A stretch of DNA of 64,000 nt from Piscicoccus intestinalis NBRC 104926 (GTDB lineage Bacteria > Actinomycetota > Actinomycetes > Actinomycetales > Dermatophilaceae), in NCBI RefSeq assembly GCF_001515525.1, contig NZ_BCNQ01000014.1, positions 1 through 64,000 on the forward strand, in the 5' to 3' direction. The notes under the pieces were generated by a model. That model saw nothing but the letters and a program-made list of their open reading frames with translations, did no database searches and was not told where the DNA came from. This document shows positions 42,490-51,893 of this stretch, piece by piece. Within the stretch, counting starts at the first letter, position 1. Every line of letters starts with the position of its first letter. Position numbers and translations under genes: made by a program.

Positions 42490-43407
42490 ATGTCGAACAC
42501 GGACACCGGTGCCGTCCTCGTGCCCGGAGACTGGCGGCACCGCTTCGTCACGACCAACGGCACCCGGCTGCACATCGCGGAGGCCGGTGAGGGTCCGCTC
42601 GTGCTGCTGCTGCACGGGTACCCGCAGTTCTGGTGGGCGTGGCGCCACCAGCTGCCGCTCGTCGCGGGCGCCGGCTTCCGGGCGGTGGCGGTCGACCTGC
42701 GCGGTTTCGGCGCGTCCGACAAGCCGCCGATCGGCTACGATCCCGCGACGCTGGCGGCCGACATCGCGGGCCTGGTCCGCAGCCTCGGTGAGGCCGACGC
42801 GGTCGTCGTCGGCCACGGTCTCGGCGGCTGGCTTGCGTGGGCGCTGCCCCGGCTGCACCCCGGGGTGATCCGCGCGGTCGGCGCGTTCGGCATGGCGCAC
42901 CCGGCCCTGCTCGGGGTGCGGGCGCTGCCGTGGCAGCTGGCGCACCCGTCGTGGCGGCTGCCCGCCCGGCACCTGCTCGGCACCCGCATCGGTGCGCGGG
43001 CGCTGAGCCGCTCCCGCGCGATGGAGGCGGTGTTGCGCCGCGGCGCGGCGCCCGCCTCCCGCTGGCCGGGTTCCGAGGAGATCCGGCGCTACGGGCAGGC
43101 GATGGCGATGCCGTTCGCCGCGCGTTCGGGCGCCGACGCCCACCGGTCCCTGTCGCGCGCGGCCTTGCACCCCGACGGGCGCCGGCTGCTGCGCGAGGTC
43201 AACCGCACGGTGTACGTGCCGGTGCTGCACGTGCACGGCGAGAAGGACCGGCTGATCTCGCCCGGGCTCGCGCGCCGCTCAGTCGGGTACGTGCGGCCCG
43301 GACCGTACGAGTGGCACCTGCTCGCCGGAGTCGGTCACTTCGTCCCCGAGGAGGCCCCCGTGACCACCGGCCGCCTCCTCGTGGACTGGCTGACCCGCCT
43401 CCCCTGA
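42490..43407 (+). CDS. ephE: EphE-like alpha/beta hydrolase lacking the usual nucleophile
   Basis: Alpha/beta hydrolase of 305 residues, in the epoxide hydrolase group by its HGYPQFWWAWRHQLPLVA oxyanion segment and VAVDLRGFGASDKPPIGYD. The elbow that should read GHDxG is GHGLG (VVVGHGLGGWLAW), so the expected Asp or Ser nucleophile is Gly. HGEKDRLISPGLA and GVGHFVPEEAP supply the acid and His positions. It may be a non-hydrolytic or altered member. The ATG at 42490 follows a weak AGGAC site. It is followed by marP in convergent orientation, as in mycobacteria. Confidence 0.78.
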   Translation: MSNTDTGAVLVPGDWRHRFVTTNGTRLHIAEAGEGPLVLLLHGYPQFWWAWRHQLPLVAGAGFRAVAVDLRGFGASDKPPIGYDPATLAADIAGLVRSLGEADAVVVGHGLGGWLAWALPRLHPGVIRAVGAFGMAHPALLGVRALPWQLAHPSWRLPARHLLGTRIGARALSRSRAMEAVLRRGAAPASRWPGSEEIRRYGQAMAMPFAARSGADAHRSLSRAALHPDGRRLLREVNRTVYVPVLHVHGEKDRLISPGLARRSVGYVRPGPYEWHLLAGVGHFVPEEAPVTTGRLLVDWLTRLP

Positions 43408-43431
43408 CCCCTCGTCGGGCGGGGTCGCGGG

Positions 43432-44643
43432 TCAGGCGGCGCAGCGGCCGGTGCCGACGGCGCCGTCGCCGGAGCGGGCCTGCGCCAGGACGGGGCGCAG
43501 CTCGTCGAGGGTGAGGGCGTAGGCGGTCGCGGAGTCGTCGAGGGAGCGCGCGAAGATCACGCCGGCCACCGCGCCGTCCGGGGTGAGCAGCGGGCCGCCG
43601 GAGTTGCCGGGGCGCACCTGCGCCCGCAGCGCGTACAGCTCCCGGGTCACCCCCGAGGTGCCGTAGATGTCGTCGCCGCGCGCGGTCACCGCGCCCCGCA
43701 CCCGGGCGGCCTGCACCCGGTACGGTCCACCGCCGGGATAGCCCGCGACGACCGCCGAATCCCCATGTGAGAGTTCACCAGCCAGCCGCAGCGGGGCCGC
43801 CGAGACGGGCAGGCGCGCCGACAGCACGGCGAGGTCACGGTCCGGGTCGAAGGCGACGACCTGGCCGATGACCCGCCGCCCGGCGACGGTGAGCGTCACC
43901 TGCTCGGCCCCGGCGACGACGTGCGCGTTGGTGACCACCAGGTCGTCACCGACGACCCAGCCGGTGCCCTCCTGCGAGCGTCCGCACTCCATCGCGAGGG
44001 CGTCGATCCGCAGGATCGAGGCCTGCGCCGCCGCCACCCCGCGGGTCGAGGCGACCTCGGAGTCGGCGGAGTCGACGGGCGTGATCGGTTCGGCGGTCAG
44101 CCCGCTGAACGCGCGCGGCACCCCGTACTGGTCGAGGGTGACGAGCACCCGCCCGAGCACCCGGTCGCTCTGCCCGGGCATGACCCGGTCGATGGCCGTG
44201 AGCACCTGGGAGCGGGCGACGAATCCGGCGACGGAGTCGGGCGCGGAAGCCCGCAGGATGCCGGCGGCGAACCACACGATGGCGACCGCCACGACGAGTG
44301 TCAGCGCCGCGCCGAAGAGGTCGTCGAGCGGTCCGGCGCCGCCGCGGGCGAGTCCGCGCCGCAACGGCCGGCCGAGGCGCGACAGCAGCGATTGCCCGAT
44401 GGAGCCGAGCACGAGGATGCCGATGATCAGCAGCACGGGCGCGACGACCGGGTTGGCGAGGGTGCCGGTCGCGCCCGCCAGCGCCGTGGCGATGAGTCCG
44501 GGCAGCAGCCACAGCGCCACCCCGGCTCCGGCGAGGAAGCCGGCCGCGGAGAACGCGGTCATGACCAGGCCGCGCCGGTAACCGATCGCCGCGTACGACA
44601 GCAACACGATGACGAGCAGGAGGTCGATGACGATCGTGGTCAT
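43432..44643 (-). CDS. marP: MarP-like membrane serine protease (CvpA domain plus trypsin-like domain)
   Basis: A 403-residue protein. Four membrane spans in the first 130 residues form a CvpA-type anchor (VIDLLLVIVLLSYAAIGYRRG and three more). The extracytoplasmic protease domain has His in DLVVTNAHVVAGAEQ, Asp in DPDRDLAVLSA, and Ser in VRPGNSGGPLLTPDG. Two Cys (MECGRSQEG and GTGRCAA) could form the activating disulphide known from M. tuberculosis MarP, which is needed for acid resistance. The ATG at 44643 overlaps the stop of the Nudix gene (ATGA), so the two are coupled. Confidence 0.9.
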   Translation of the reverse strand: MTTIVIDLLLVIVLLSYAAIGYRRGLVMTAFSAAGFLAGAGVALWLLPGLIATALAGATGTLANPVVAPVLLIIGILVLGSIGQSLLSRLGRPLRRGLARGGAGPLDDLFGAALTLVVAVAIVWFAAGILRASAPDSVAGFVARSQVLTAIDRVMPGQSDRVLGRVLVTLDQYGVPRAFSGLTAEPITPVDSADSEVASTRGVAAAQASILRIDALAMECGRSQEGTGWVVGDDLVVTNAHVVAGAEQVTLTVAGRRVIGQVVAFDPDRDLAVLSARLPVSAAPLRLAGELSHGDSAVVAGYPGGGPYRVQAARVRGAVTARGDDIYGTSGVTRELYALRAQVRPGNSGGPLLTPDGAVAGVIFARSLDDSATAYALTLDELRPVLAQARSGDGAVGTGRCAA

Positions 44644-45419
44644 GACACGCCCCCGGGGTACGGCGTGTCGCTGGTGCGCGGCCGGCCGAACCGGCTCGGC
44701 AGGGGGCGGGTGCGGCTGCGGTCCCAGGGCTGTTCGAGGCCGGACAGCTCGAACACCCCCGACAGCAGCCGGGCCGTGAACCCCCACACGTACAGCTGCG
44801 GCAGCTCGAAGGCGTGCCCGCGGTAGCCGTTGGGGTGGGTGGCGACGATGCGGTGCCGCGGGTCGAGCAGCTCCTCCAACGGCACGACGACGACCGACTC
44901 GACCTCCCGCGGGGAGCGGGCCCACAGCTGCAGCGGCCGCGGCGCCCACGCGAGCACGGCGTTGACGACGGAGTTGCTGACCGGCAGGTAGACCTGCGGC
45001 AGGAGCCCGACGACGGTCACGTCCTGCGCGCGCAGCCCGACCTCCTCGTCGGCCTCGCGCAGCGCCGCGGCCACCGGCCCGTCGTCGTGGGGGTCGATCC
45101 GGCCGCCGGGAAAGGCGACCTGGCCGGCGTGCGAGCGCAGCCCGCTCGAGCGTTCGGTGAGCACGACGCTCTCGCGGCCGGCGGCGTCGGGGCCGAAGCA
45201 CATGAGCACGGCGGAGGCGCGACCGCCCTGCTCGGGCAGGTGGAATCGGCCGAGCCGGGTGGGGTCGACGTCGGTGGCGCGGTCGCCGAGCCGGGCCAGC
45301 CAGTCGGGCACGGGCGCGGGCCCGGCCATCGTCTCGGTCTCGGTCTCGGGCACGGTCTCGGGCACGGGCGCCTCGCCCGGCGGCCCGGCTCCGGGGCCGC
45401 GGGTGGGATCGGTCGTCAT
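44640..45419 (-). CDS. Nudix hydrolase, coenzyme A diphosphatase (NudL) type
   Basis: A 259-residue protein with an Ala/Pro/Glu-rich N terminus and a Nudix domain. [20 protein letters not shown] and [23 protein letters not shown] give the Nudix box together with the upstream RS-LR-H-GQ-FPGG signature of CoA-cleaving members. The box has one extra residue relative to the general pattern, as in that subfamily. The substrate is probably CoA or acyl-CoA. The ATG at 45419 overlaps the nth stop (ATGA); marP follows with another ATGA overlap. Confidence 0.87.
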   Translation of the reverse strand: MTTDPTRGPGAGPPGEAPVPETVPETETETMAGPAPVPDWLARLGDRATDVDPTRLGRFHLPEQGGRASAVLMCFGPDAAGRESVVLTERSSGLRSHAGQVAFPGGRIDPHDDGPVAAALREADEEVGLRAQDVTVVGLLPQVYLPVSNSVVNAVLAWAPRPLQLWARSPREVESVVVVPLEELLDPRHRIVATHPNGYRGHAFELPQLYVWGFTARLLSGVFELSGLEQPWDRSRTRPLPSRFGRPRTSDTPYPGGVS

Positions 45420-46282
45420 CGGGCGGGCTCCTTGACGAGCCGAGCGGCCGCCTGCGGGTCGGTCTCCCCGATGCCGTACGAGGGGCACCACCGGGAGACG
45501 GGGCACGCGCCGCACGCGGGGCGGCGGGCGTGGCAGGTGCGCCGGCCGTGGAAGATCAGCACGTGCGACAGCTGCGTCCAGTCGCGGCGCGGGATGAGGT
45601 CGCCGATGGCGTGCTCGACCTTGACGGGGTCGGTCTGGCTCGTCCAGCCGAACCGGCGCACGAGCCGCCCGACGTGGGTGTCGACGGTGATGCCGGGCAC
45701 GCCGAAGGCGTTGCCGAGCACGACGTTCGCGGTCTTGCGGCCGACGCCGGGCAGCGTGACGAGGTCGTCGAGGCGGCCCGGCACCTGCCCGTCGAAGCGC
45801 TCGACGAGCGCCGCGCCGAGCCTGGTCAGCGTCTCGGACTTGGCCCGGAAGAAGCCGGTGGGCCGGATGAGTTCCTCGAGTTCGGCCCGGTCGGCGCCGG
45901 CGAGGTCGGCCGCGTCCGGGTATCGCGCGAACAGGGCTGGGGTGACCCGGTTGACGCTGACGTCGGTCGTCTGCGCGGAGAGCACCGTCGCGACGAGCAA
46001 CTCCAGCGGTGTCGTGAAGTCGAGCTCGCAGTGCGCGTCCGGGTACCGCTGGGTCAGCACGCGTGCCATGCGGCGGGCCCGGCGCGTCAACGCGAGCGGG
46101 GTCTCGGGCGAGGGCTCCCGACGCGCGACCGCAGCCTGGGGGGCCGGTGCCGACCCGTCGTCGGAGACGGGGTCGGGCATGGCGTGCGCGTCGGCGTCGC
46201 CGACCCGCACGTCATAGGTGGCGACACGCTGCTGGGGCACGAGGGTCAGCGTAGGTCGCGGTGCTGAGACTGCCCTGGGCAT
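45416..46282 (-). CDS. nth: Endonuclease III (DNA glycosylase/AP lyase)
   Basis: Base-excision repair enzyme for oxidised pyrimidines. The HhH motif [20 protein letters not shown] has the catalytic Lys, [15 protein letters not shown] the catalytic Asp, and [17 protein letters not shown] the four iron-sulphur ligands. The core starts near [13 protein letters not shown]; before it is a disordered stretch of about 65 residues, so the true start is uncertain. I list the ATG at 46282; 46327 would overlap the divergent crp start. Coupled to the Nudix gene downstream. Confidence 0.9.
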   Translation of the reverse strand: MPRAVSAPRPTLTLVPQQRVATYDVRVGDADAHAMPDPVSDDGSAPAPQAAVARREPSPETPLALTRRARRMARVLTQRYPDAHCELDFTTPLELLVATVLSAQTTDVSVNRVTPALFARYPDAADLAGADRAELEELIRPTGFFRAKSETLTRLGAALVERFDGQVPGRLDDLVTLPGVGRKTANVVLGNAFGVPGITVDTHVGRLVRRFGWTSQTDPVKVEHAIGDLIPRRDWTQLSHVLIFHGRRTCHARRPACGACPVSRWCPSYGIGETDPQAAARLVKEPAR

Positions 46283-46319
46283 CCGGCCATAACTGACTGC
46301 CTCTGGCAGACTAGGAATC

Positions 46320-46997
46320 GTGGACAACGACGTGGTCAGGCAGGCGCCGCTTTTCGAATCGCTCTCCGACGACGATGCGGCGACTCTCCAATCGTCTACG
46401 ACCCCGGTGCAATTGGAGCGGGGTGACGTGCTCTTCCGGGAGGGTGAGCGCGGTGACCGCCTCTATGTCCTCATCTCCGGCAAGATCAAGTTGGGCCGCT
46501 CCAGCTCCGACGGCCGGGAGAACCTCGTGGCGATCGTCGGCCCCGGCGAGATGTTCGGCGAGCTGAGCATGTTCGACCCCGCGCCCCGCAGCGCGACCGC
46601 CACCGCCCTCGCGCACTGCGAGCTCATCAGCCTCGGCCACGAGGCGTTCCACGCATTTCTGTCGCAGCGCCCGGCGGTGGCGCAGGCGCTGCTCGGCGCG
46701 CTGGCGCGGCGACTGCGCCGCACGAACGACGCGCTCGCCGATCTGGTGTTCACCGACGTGCCCGGCCGCGTCGCCAAGGCGCTACTGGACCTGTCCCGCC
46801 GCTTCGGGCAGCCCGTCGACAGCGGCGTGCGCGTCGCGCACGACCTCACCCAGGAGGAGCTGGCCCAGCTCGTCGGCGCCTCCCGCGAGACCGTCAACAA
46901 GGCCCTCGCCGACTTCGCTGGCCGCGGCTGGCTCCACCTGGAGCCCCGCGCCGTCGTGCTGCGCGACACCGAGCGCCTCGCTCGTCGCTCCCGCTGA
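46320..46997 (+). CDS. crp: Crp/Fnr-family transcriptional regulator (cAMP receptor protein)
   Basis: Global regulator of 225 residues. The cyclic nucleotide pocket [21 protein letters not shown] holds the Glu and Arg that bind cAMP. A long C-helix follows, then the winged helix with [30 protein letters not shown]. No cysteine cluster is present, so it is Crp- rather than Fnr-like. It is the likely orthologue of mycobacterial Rv3676. CAGACT (46307-46312) lies 7 nt before the GTG at 46320, suggesting a leaderless transcript. Its promoter overlaps a small palindrome (CTGCC-TCT-GGCAG, 46297-46309). Its stop codon lies in a perfect 20-bp tandem duplication. Confidence 0.94.
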   Translation: MDNDVVRQAPLFESLSDDDAATLQSSTTPVQLERGDVLFREGERGDRLYVLISGKIKLGRSSSDGRENLVAIVGPGEMFGELSMFDPAPRSATATALAHCELISLGHEAFHAFLSQRPAVAQALLGALARRLRRTNDALADLVFTDVPGRVAKALLDLSRRFGQPVDSGVRVAHDLTQEELAQLVGASRETVNKALADFAGRGWLHLEPRAVVLRDTERLARRSR

Positions 46998-47022
46998 CGC
47001 CCCGTCGCTCCCGCTGACGCCC
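46983..47022 (+). repeat. Perfect 20-bp tandem duplication across the crp stop codon
   Basis: CGTCGCTCCCGCTGACGCCC occurs at 46983-47002 and again at 47003-47022 without change. The first copy contains the TGA of crp (46995-46997). Confidence 0.9.
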
Positions 47023-47023
47023 G

Positions 47024-47932
47024 TCAGGGGTTTTCGCGCAGATACTCCAGCTGGGCCCGCACGCTCTGCCGCGCCGCCGACCACACTTGGCGCGGGGCGT
47101 CGACATAGACGGTCTCGACGACGTGCTCGACGAGACGACCCAGCTCGTCGTCGACCGGCTCCCCGGGTCGGGCCGGCGACTCCGGGGCCTGCGCGCCGCC
47201 CTGCGCGACCGCCTCGGGCTCGGCCGACGCGCGAGACGGCGGCGGCACGGGGCGACCGACGAGGACGGCCCGCACCTGGTCGAGCCGCTCGTGCCGGTGC
47301 GTCACGTAGTAGTCGATAAGCGGCAGCACCTCGCGGACCGGCGCGCCGTGGCCGGGCAGCACGACCCGCACCCGCTCGCGCTCGGCAAGCGCCCGCAGCT
47401 CGTCGAGGCTGCGCAGGTAGGGCGCGAGCGCCCCGTCGGGCCACGTGACGACCGTGGTGCCGCGCCCGAGGATCGTGTCGCCGGTGAGCAGCGCCGCGGC
47501 CTGCGGCAGGTAGTAACAGAAGGAGTCGTGGGTATGCCCCGGCGTCGGCACCGCCTCCACCCGCAGGCCGTCGACGTCGAGAGAGTGCGCGCCGGCGCGA
47601 TCGCGGCCGGGAAACGCCACGGGGGCACCGACGAGGTCGGCGAACCGCTGGAGCCCGTCGGTGTGGTCGTGGTGGCCGTGGGTGACCAGCACGAGCCCGA
47701 CCCGCAGTCCGCGGTCGGCCGCGACCGCGGCGACCCGTTGCAGGTGCTCCTCCTGCGCCGGCCCGGGGTCGACGACGACGGCCTCGCGCGCCCCCGGCCG
47801 GTGCAGCAGCCACGTGTTGGTGCCGTCGAGGGTCATGGCCGACGGATTCGCGGCGACGACGCAGACGATGCCGTCGCCGACCTCACCGCCGGTCCACGCG
47901 CTCGGATCGGGTTGTCCGCTGTGTTGATTCAT
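47024..47932 (-). CDS. MBL-fold metallohydrolase
   Basis: A 302-residue zinc hydrolase of the metallo-beta-lactamase superfamily (glyoxalase II / LACTB2-like). Motifs are NTWLLHRPGAREAVVVDPGP, the HxHxDH site LVTHGHHDHTDGL, PTPGHTHDSFCYYL, LLTGDTILGRGTTVV, and VVLPGHGAPV. A C-terminal helical segment (about 250-300) is typical of the Rv3677c-like group. The substrate is unknown. The ATG at 47932 has GGAGGA five bases upstream and overlaps the stop of the Nudix gene (ATGA). It is convergent with crp with only 26 bp between. Confidence 0.88.
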   Translation of the reverse strand: MNQHSGQPDPSAWTGGEVGDGIVCVVAANPSAMTLDGTNTWLLHRPGAREAVVVDPGPAQEEHLQRVAAVAADRGLRVGLVLVTHGHHDHTDGLQRFADLVGAPVAFPGRDRAGAHSLDVDGLRVEAVPTPGHTHDSFCYYLPQAAALLTGDTILGRGTTVVTWPDGALAPYLRSLDELRALAERERVRVVLPGHGAPVREVLPLIDYYVTHRHERLDQVRAVLVGRPVPPPSRASAEPEAVAQGGAQAPESPARPGEPVDDELGRLVEHVVETVYVDAPRQVWSAARQSVRAQLEYLRENP

Positions 47933-48798
47933 GAGTCCTCCGCGCAGACCAGCACGACGTCGCGGCCCCGGCGCACCGGCACCGGCAGCACCCGCGGCAA
48001 CGGTTCGGGAGCCGGTGCCGCCAGGAGTGCGTCGACCCCGCCTCCGGTCGCCAGCCAGCGCACCTGGTGCAGGGTGGGTGGGAGCAGCACGATGCGGCCC
48101 GAATCCCACTGGACGAGGAGGTCGGCGGGGCGCTCCCAGCCGGAGGTCTGGGCCTCGCTGGTGCGCCCGTCCGGGCTCTGCCCGGCCGGCACCCGCGCGA
48201 GAAACATGAAGGTGTCGTAGCGGCGCGATTCGAACTGGGGCGTCACCCAGCGGGCGCGCGCCCGCAGCAGGTCGGTGCGCAGCGCGAGCCCGCGATCGGC
48301 GAGCAGGTCGGCGAAGCCGATCTCGTGACGCACCAACGCGTCTCGCTGCTGCTGCCAGGACTCCCCGGAGACGTCGTCGGGCTCGCGTCCGTCAGCGTCG
48401 GCCGCGAGCAGCACCCCGCACTCCTCGAAGACCTCGCGGGCCGCGCTCACCAACAGGCGCCGGGCCAGGGCCTCGTCGACCCCGAGCAGCGCCGCCCACC
48501 GGTCGGGCGCGGGGCCGAGCCACGGCAGCGCCGGATCGTCGTCGCGCTCGTCGACCCGGCCGCCGGGAAAGACCGTGACATCGGGCGCGAACGCCATCGT
48601 GCGCACCCGGCGCATGACGAACACCTCGACGCCGCCCGCCTCGCGCGCAGCGCTGACACCAGCCGCAGCGGCGACGTCACGCACGAGCATGACCGTCGCG
48701 GCCGGCTGCTCGACCGGCGCGTCGGCCGGTTCGTCGAGCCACCGCTGCGCCTTCGCGCGCAGCCCACCGTCGAGAACGAACTCCACGGTGCCGCTCAT
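47929..48798 (-). CDS. Nudix hydrolase, NUDT19/RP2p-like with split Nudix box
   Basis: A 289-residue Nudix protein. The box is interrupted: FPGGRVDERDDD is separated by about 35 residues from SAAREVFEECGVLLA, as in the NUDT19-type CoA diphosphatases. Upstream, VEVFVMRRVRTMAFAPDVTV is also typical. Downstream, ARARWVTPQFESRRYDTFMF fits the same group. It may act on CoA esters. It is coupled to the MBL-fold gene by an ATGA overlap and follows the RidA gene by 54 bp on the same strand. Confidence 0.85.
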   Translation of the reverse strand: MSGTVEFVLDGGLRAKAQRWLDEPADAPVEQPAATVMLVRDVAAAAGVSAAREAGGVEVFVMRRVRTMAFAPDVTVFPGGRVDERDDDPALPWLGPAPDRWAALLGVDEALARRLLVSAAREVFEECGVLLAADADGREPDDVSGESWQQQRDALVRHEIGFADLLADRGLALRTDLLRARARWVTPQFESRRYDTFMFLARVPAGQSPDGRTSEAQTSGWERPADLLVQWDSGRIVLLPPTLHQVRWLATGGGVDALLAAPAPEPLPRVLPVPVRRGRDVVLVCAEDS

Positions 48799-48852
48799 CG
48801 GCGGCCTCCGCTCATCGGCTCGGCACGCGAACGCAGCGGGGGCGTCATCGCC

Positions 48853-49329
48853 TCAGTCGTCCGCGAGCGCGACGATGACCTCGACCTCCACCGGCACGTC
48901 GAGCGGCAGCGCGGCGACGCCGACGGCGCTGCGGGCGTGCACCCCCGCGTCGCCAAAGGCCGTCGCGAACAGTTCGGAGGCGCCGTTGACGACGCCCGGC
49001 TGACCGGTGAACGACGGGTCGCTGGCGACGAAACCGACGACCTTGACGACGGAGGCGACCAGGTCGAGGTCGGCCACCACAGTCTTCACCGCGGCGATCG
49101 CACCCAGGGCGCACAGCTGAGCGAGCTCCTTGGCGCGCTCGGGGCTGACGAGCCCCTCCCCCTCGCCGACCTTGCCGGTGGCGGCGGGGCTGCCGTCGAC
49201 CAGCGGCACCTGCCCGGAGACGTACACGCGCCGGCCGTCGAGCTTGGCGGGCACGTAGGCCGCGAGCGGAGCGGTGACCGGCGGCAGGCTCAGGCCGGCC
49301 GCCGCGAGCCGCTCTTCAACCTGGCTCAT
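48853..49329 (-). CDS. RidA family protein (Rid/YER057c/UK114)
   Basis: A 158-residue member of the Rid family, whose founding enzymes hydrolyse reactive enamines from pyridoxal enzymes. KLDGRRVYVSGQVPLVDGSP and ASDPSFTGQPGVVNGASELFATAFG followed by HARSAVGVAALPLDVPVEVEVIVA cover the usual strands. The arginine that marks active RidA is not at the standard place, so it may belong to another Rid subgroup. AAGGAGTGA precedes the ATG at 49329. It follows the tiny DUF4177 gene by four bases. Confidence 0.88.
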   Translation of the reverse strand: MSQVEERLAAAGLSLPPVTAPLAAYVPAKLDGRRVYVSGQVPLVDGSPAATGKVGEGEGLVSPERAKELAQLCALGAIAAVKTVVADLDLVASVVKVVGFVASDPSFTGQPGVVNGASELFATAFGDAGVHARSAVGVAALPLDVPVEVEVIVALADD

Positions 49330-49333
49330 CGAC

Positions 49334-49486
49334 TCACTCCTTCGGGCGCTTGAGGTAGGCGACGAGGTTGCCGTCGGGCATGACGACCGTCTGCACGAGC
49401 TCCCACCCGTCGTCGCCCCAGTTGTTGAGGATCTGCTGCGTGGCGTGCACGATCAGCGGCACGGTCGCGTATTCCCACTTGGTCAT
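49334..49486 (-). CDS. DUF4177 small protein
   Basis: A 50-residue protein: MTKWEYATVPLIVHATQQIL, then NNWGDDGWELVQTVVMP and a short tail. It matches the DUF4177 pattern (W-EY...ILN.WG.DGWELV) seen at the same position, before RidA, in mycobacteria (Rv3678A). Function unknown. The ATG at 49486 has TAGAGT 7 nt upstream (49494-49499 on the plus strand), so it is probably leaderless and starts the DUF4177-ridA-nudix-MBL unit. Confidence 0.85.
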   Translation of the reverse strand: MTKWEYATVPLIVHATQQILNNWGDDGWELVQTVVMPDGNLVAYLKRPKE

Positions 49487-49575
49487 GGCCGCCACTCTAA
49501 CGACCGGCACCGACAGCATCGCGGGCCTGCGACCTCCGGTCCCCTCGGTTGCCACACGCTCCTAGACTCACCGGT

Positions 49576-50622
49576 ATGTCTCAGGAAGCGGTGGCGGACC
49601 TACCCGACTGGTCACAGGTGCGGTTGCACATCGTCACCGGCAAGGGCGGAGCCGGTAAGACGACGGTGTCCGCCGCGCTGGCGCTGACGCTGGCCAGCCT
49701 GGGCCGGCGGGTGCTGCTGTGCGAGGTCGAGGGCCGGCAGGGCATCTCGCAGGCGCTCGACGTGCCGCCGCTGGGCCCCAAGGAGGAGCGCGTCGTGCGG
49801 GTCTCCGGGGGCGGAGAGGTCTGGGGCCTGTCGGTCGAGGCGAAGGCCGCGCTCATCGAGTACCTGTCGATCTTCTACCACCTGGGTTCCGCGGGCGGCA
49901 TGCTCGAACGCCTCGGCGCCATCGACTTCGCGACGACGATCGCACCGGGCGTGCGCGACGTGCTCTCGATCGGCAAGGTGTACGAGGCGGTGACCCGGGA
50001 GACGGGCGAGCGACGTTACGACGCGGTCGTGCTCGACGCGCCGCCGACCGGTCGGGTGCTGCCGTTCCTCAACGTCAACGAGGAGGTGGCCCACCTGGCC
50101 AAGGTCGGGCCGATCCGCAACCAGGCCGCGTCGATCACCCGCGTGCTCAAGGCGCCGTCGACCAAGGTGCACGTCGTGACGCTGCTGGAGGAGATGCCGG
50201 TGCAGGAGACGGTCGACGCGGTCGCCGAGCTGCGCTCGCACGGGTTCGGAGTCGGGGCGGTCGTCGTCAATCAGGCCCGCTCGGCGTTCTTCACCCCGGA
50301 GCAGTCCGCCGCGCTCGGCGCGAACCCCGGTGATGGCACCGACGGCACCGACGACACCGGCTCCCTCGACGGGGAGGCGGTCGCGCGGGCCCTGGCGGGC
50401 GCCGGCCTGACCGGTCGCGCCGCCGAATCGGCTACCGGGGCGGGGCTACTCACTCAGGCGCGCGAGCACGTCGAGCGGATCGCGGTGGAAGACACGCAGC
50501 TCGCCGCGCTCGACGACCTCGCGGCACCGGTGCACGTGTTGCCGCACGTGCTCGATCCGACCGGAGCCAGCAGCGTGCGCGAGCTGGCTCAGAGCCTGGC
50601 AGACCAGGGGGTATGGGGATGA
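49576..50622 (+). CDS. ArsA/Get3-like ATPase, first of a pair
   Basis: P-loop ATPase of 348 residues with the deviant Walker A TGKGGAGKTTVSAALALTLA, the switch region LCEVEGRQGISQAL, YDAVVLDAPPTGRVLPFLN, and VVVNQARSAFFTPEQ. It lacks the arsenite-binding cysteines of ArsA, so it is Get3-like. In mycobacteria the homologous pair (Rv3679/Rv3680) forms a complex affecting lipid metabolism and glycerol or nitrate sensitivity. TAGACT lies 7 nt before the ATG at 49576 (leaderless). It overlaps the second subunit gene by ATGA. Confidence 0.9.
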   Translation: MSQEAVADLPDWSQVRLHIVTGKGGAGKTTVSAALALTLASLGRRVLLCEVEGRQGISQALDVPPLGPKEERVVRVSGGGEVWGLSVEAKAALIEYLSIFYHLGSAGGMLERLGAIDFATTIAPGVRDVLSIGKVYEAVTRETGERRYDAVVLDAPPTGRVLPFLNVNEEVAHLAKVGPIRNQAASITRVLKAPSTKVHVVTLLEEMPVQETVDAVAELRSHGFGVGAVVVNQARSAFFTPEQSAALGANPGDGTDGTDDTGSLDGEAVARALAGAGLTGRAAESATGAGLLTQAREHVERIAVEDTQLAALDDLAAPVHVLPHVLDPTGASSVRELAQSLADQGVWG

Positions 50623-51869
50623 ACGCCGCGAACCGCCCGCGTCCGAGCACGGCCTCCGGGCCCGTGTTGCACATCGACGGGCTCCTCGACGACCCGGGCA
50701 CGCGCGTCATCGTGTGCTGCGGCTCCGGCGGCGTCGGCAAGACGACGAGCGCCGCGGCCCTGGCGTTGCGCGCCGCCGAGCGAGGCCGCCGCGTCGCGGT
50801 GATGACGATCGACCCGGCCCGCCGGCTCGCCCAGTCGCTCGGGCTCGACGAGCTCGACAACACGCCGCGGGCCGTCGCCGGGCTGGGCGCCGAGGAGCAG
50901 GCGGGTTTCGGCAGCCTCGACGCGATGATGCTCGACATGAAGCGCACCTTCGACGAGGTCGTGCAGGCGCACGCCACCCCGGAGAAGGCGGAGCAGATCC
51001 TCGCCAACCCCTTCTATGTCGCGCTGTCGAGCTCGTTCGCGGGCACGCAGGAGTACATGGCGATGGAGAAGCTCGGGCAGCTGCATGCGCAGCGCGGCCG
51101 CGACGGCCGCCCGCGCTGGGACCTCATCGTCGTCGACACGCCCCCGTCGCGCTCGGCCCTCGACTTCCTCGACGCCCCCGAGCGGCTCGGGAGCTTTCTC
51201 GACGGCCGGTTCATCCGTTTGCTGCTCGCGCCCGCGAAGGTCGGCAGCCGGGCGTACCTCAAGGTCGTGTCGAAGGGCATGGGGGTGGCCCGCGGCGCGC
51301 TGTCGAAGGTGCTCGGCACGCAGCTGCTCGACGACGTGCAGACGCTGGTCGCGGCGCTCGACACGATGTTCGGCGGGTTCCGCGAGCGCGCCGACCAGAC
51401 CTATGCGCTACTGCAGCAGCCGGGCACGGCCTTCGTCGTCGTGGCCTCCCCCGAACGCGACGCGCTGCGCGAGGCCGGGTACTTCGTGGAGCGGCTGCAG
51501 GCCGACTCGATGCCGTTGGCCGGGGTCGTCGTCAACCGGATGGTGCGCACGCTGGCTCCGGACCTCGACGCGACGGAGGCCGAGCGGGTGGCCGAACGGC
51601 TGCTGGCCGAGCCGGGCGACGGGCAGTTCGACGAGACGAGCGCCACGGGCCTGCTGCCCGGGATGCTGTCGCTGCAGGCGGAGACGGCCCGCACGGCGGT
51701 GCGGCACGAGGAGTCGGCGCGGCGGTTCGCGGACCGGCACCCCGGTGTGGCGATGGTGCACGTGCCGCTCGCCGCGGTCGACGTGCACGACCTCGAGGGC
51801 TTGCGCGACATCGGTGCCGCCCTCGCCGGGACGTCGGTGGGAGCCGGGCCGGCCGGTCAGGCGGGCTGA
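50619..51869 (+). CDS. ArsA/Get3-like ATPase, second of a pair
   Basis: P-loop ATPase of 416 residues: VIVCCGSGGVGKTTSAAALA, VMTIDPARRLAQSLGLDEL, WDLIVVDTPPSRSALDFLD, and a helical insert DGRFIRLLLAPAKVGSRAYL typical of the Rv3680-like subunit. The start is ATG 50619, four bases inside the first gene (ATGA), or ATG 50613 just before it. The two subunits are expected to form a heteromeric complex. Followed by a bidirectional terminator shared with the whiB gene. Confidence 0.9.
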   Translation: MNAANRPRPSTASGPVLHIDGLLDDPGTRVIVCCGSGGVGKTTSAAALALRAAERGRRVAVMTIDPARRLAQSLGLDELDNTPRAVAGLGAEEQAGFGSLDAMMLDMKRTFDEVVQAHATPEKAEQILANPFYVALSSSFAGTQEYMAMEKLGQLHAQRGRDGRPRWDLIVVDTPPSRSALDFLDAPERLGSFLDGRFIRLLLAPAKVGSRAYLKVVSKGMGVARGALSKVLGTQLLDDVQTLVAALDTMFGGFRERADQTYALLQQPGTAFVVVASPERDALREAGYFVERLQADSMPLAGVVVNRMVRTLAPDLDATEAERVAERLLAEPGDGQFDETSATGLLPGMLSLQAETARTAVRHEESARRFADRHPGVAMVHVPLAAVDVHDLEGLRDIGAALAGTSVGAGPAGQAG

Positions 51870-51893
51870 CCCGTCCGACCGGACCGCACGGCT

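Noticed and set aside
43768-43783. TGTGAGAGTTCACC as a Crp site
   Set aside because: Half-site spacing is 4 instead of 6 and it lies inside the marP coding sequence.
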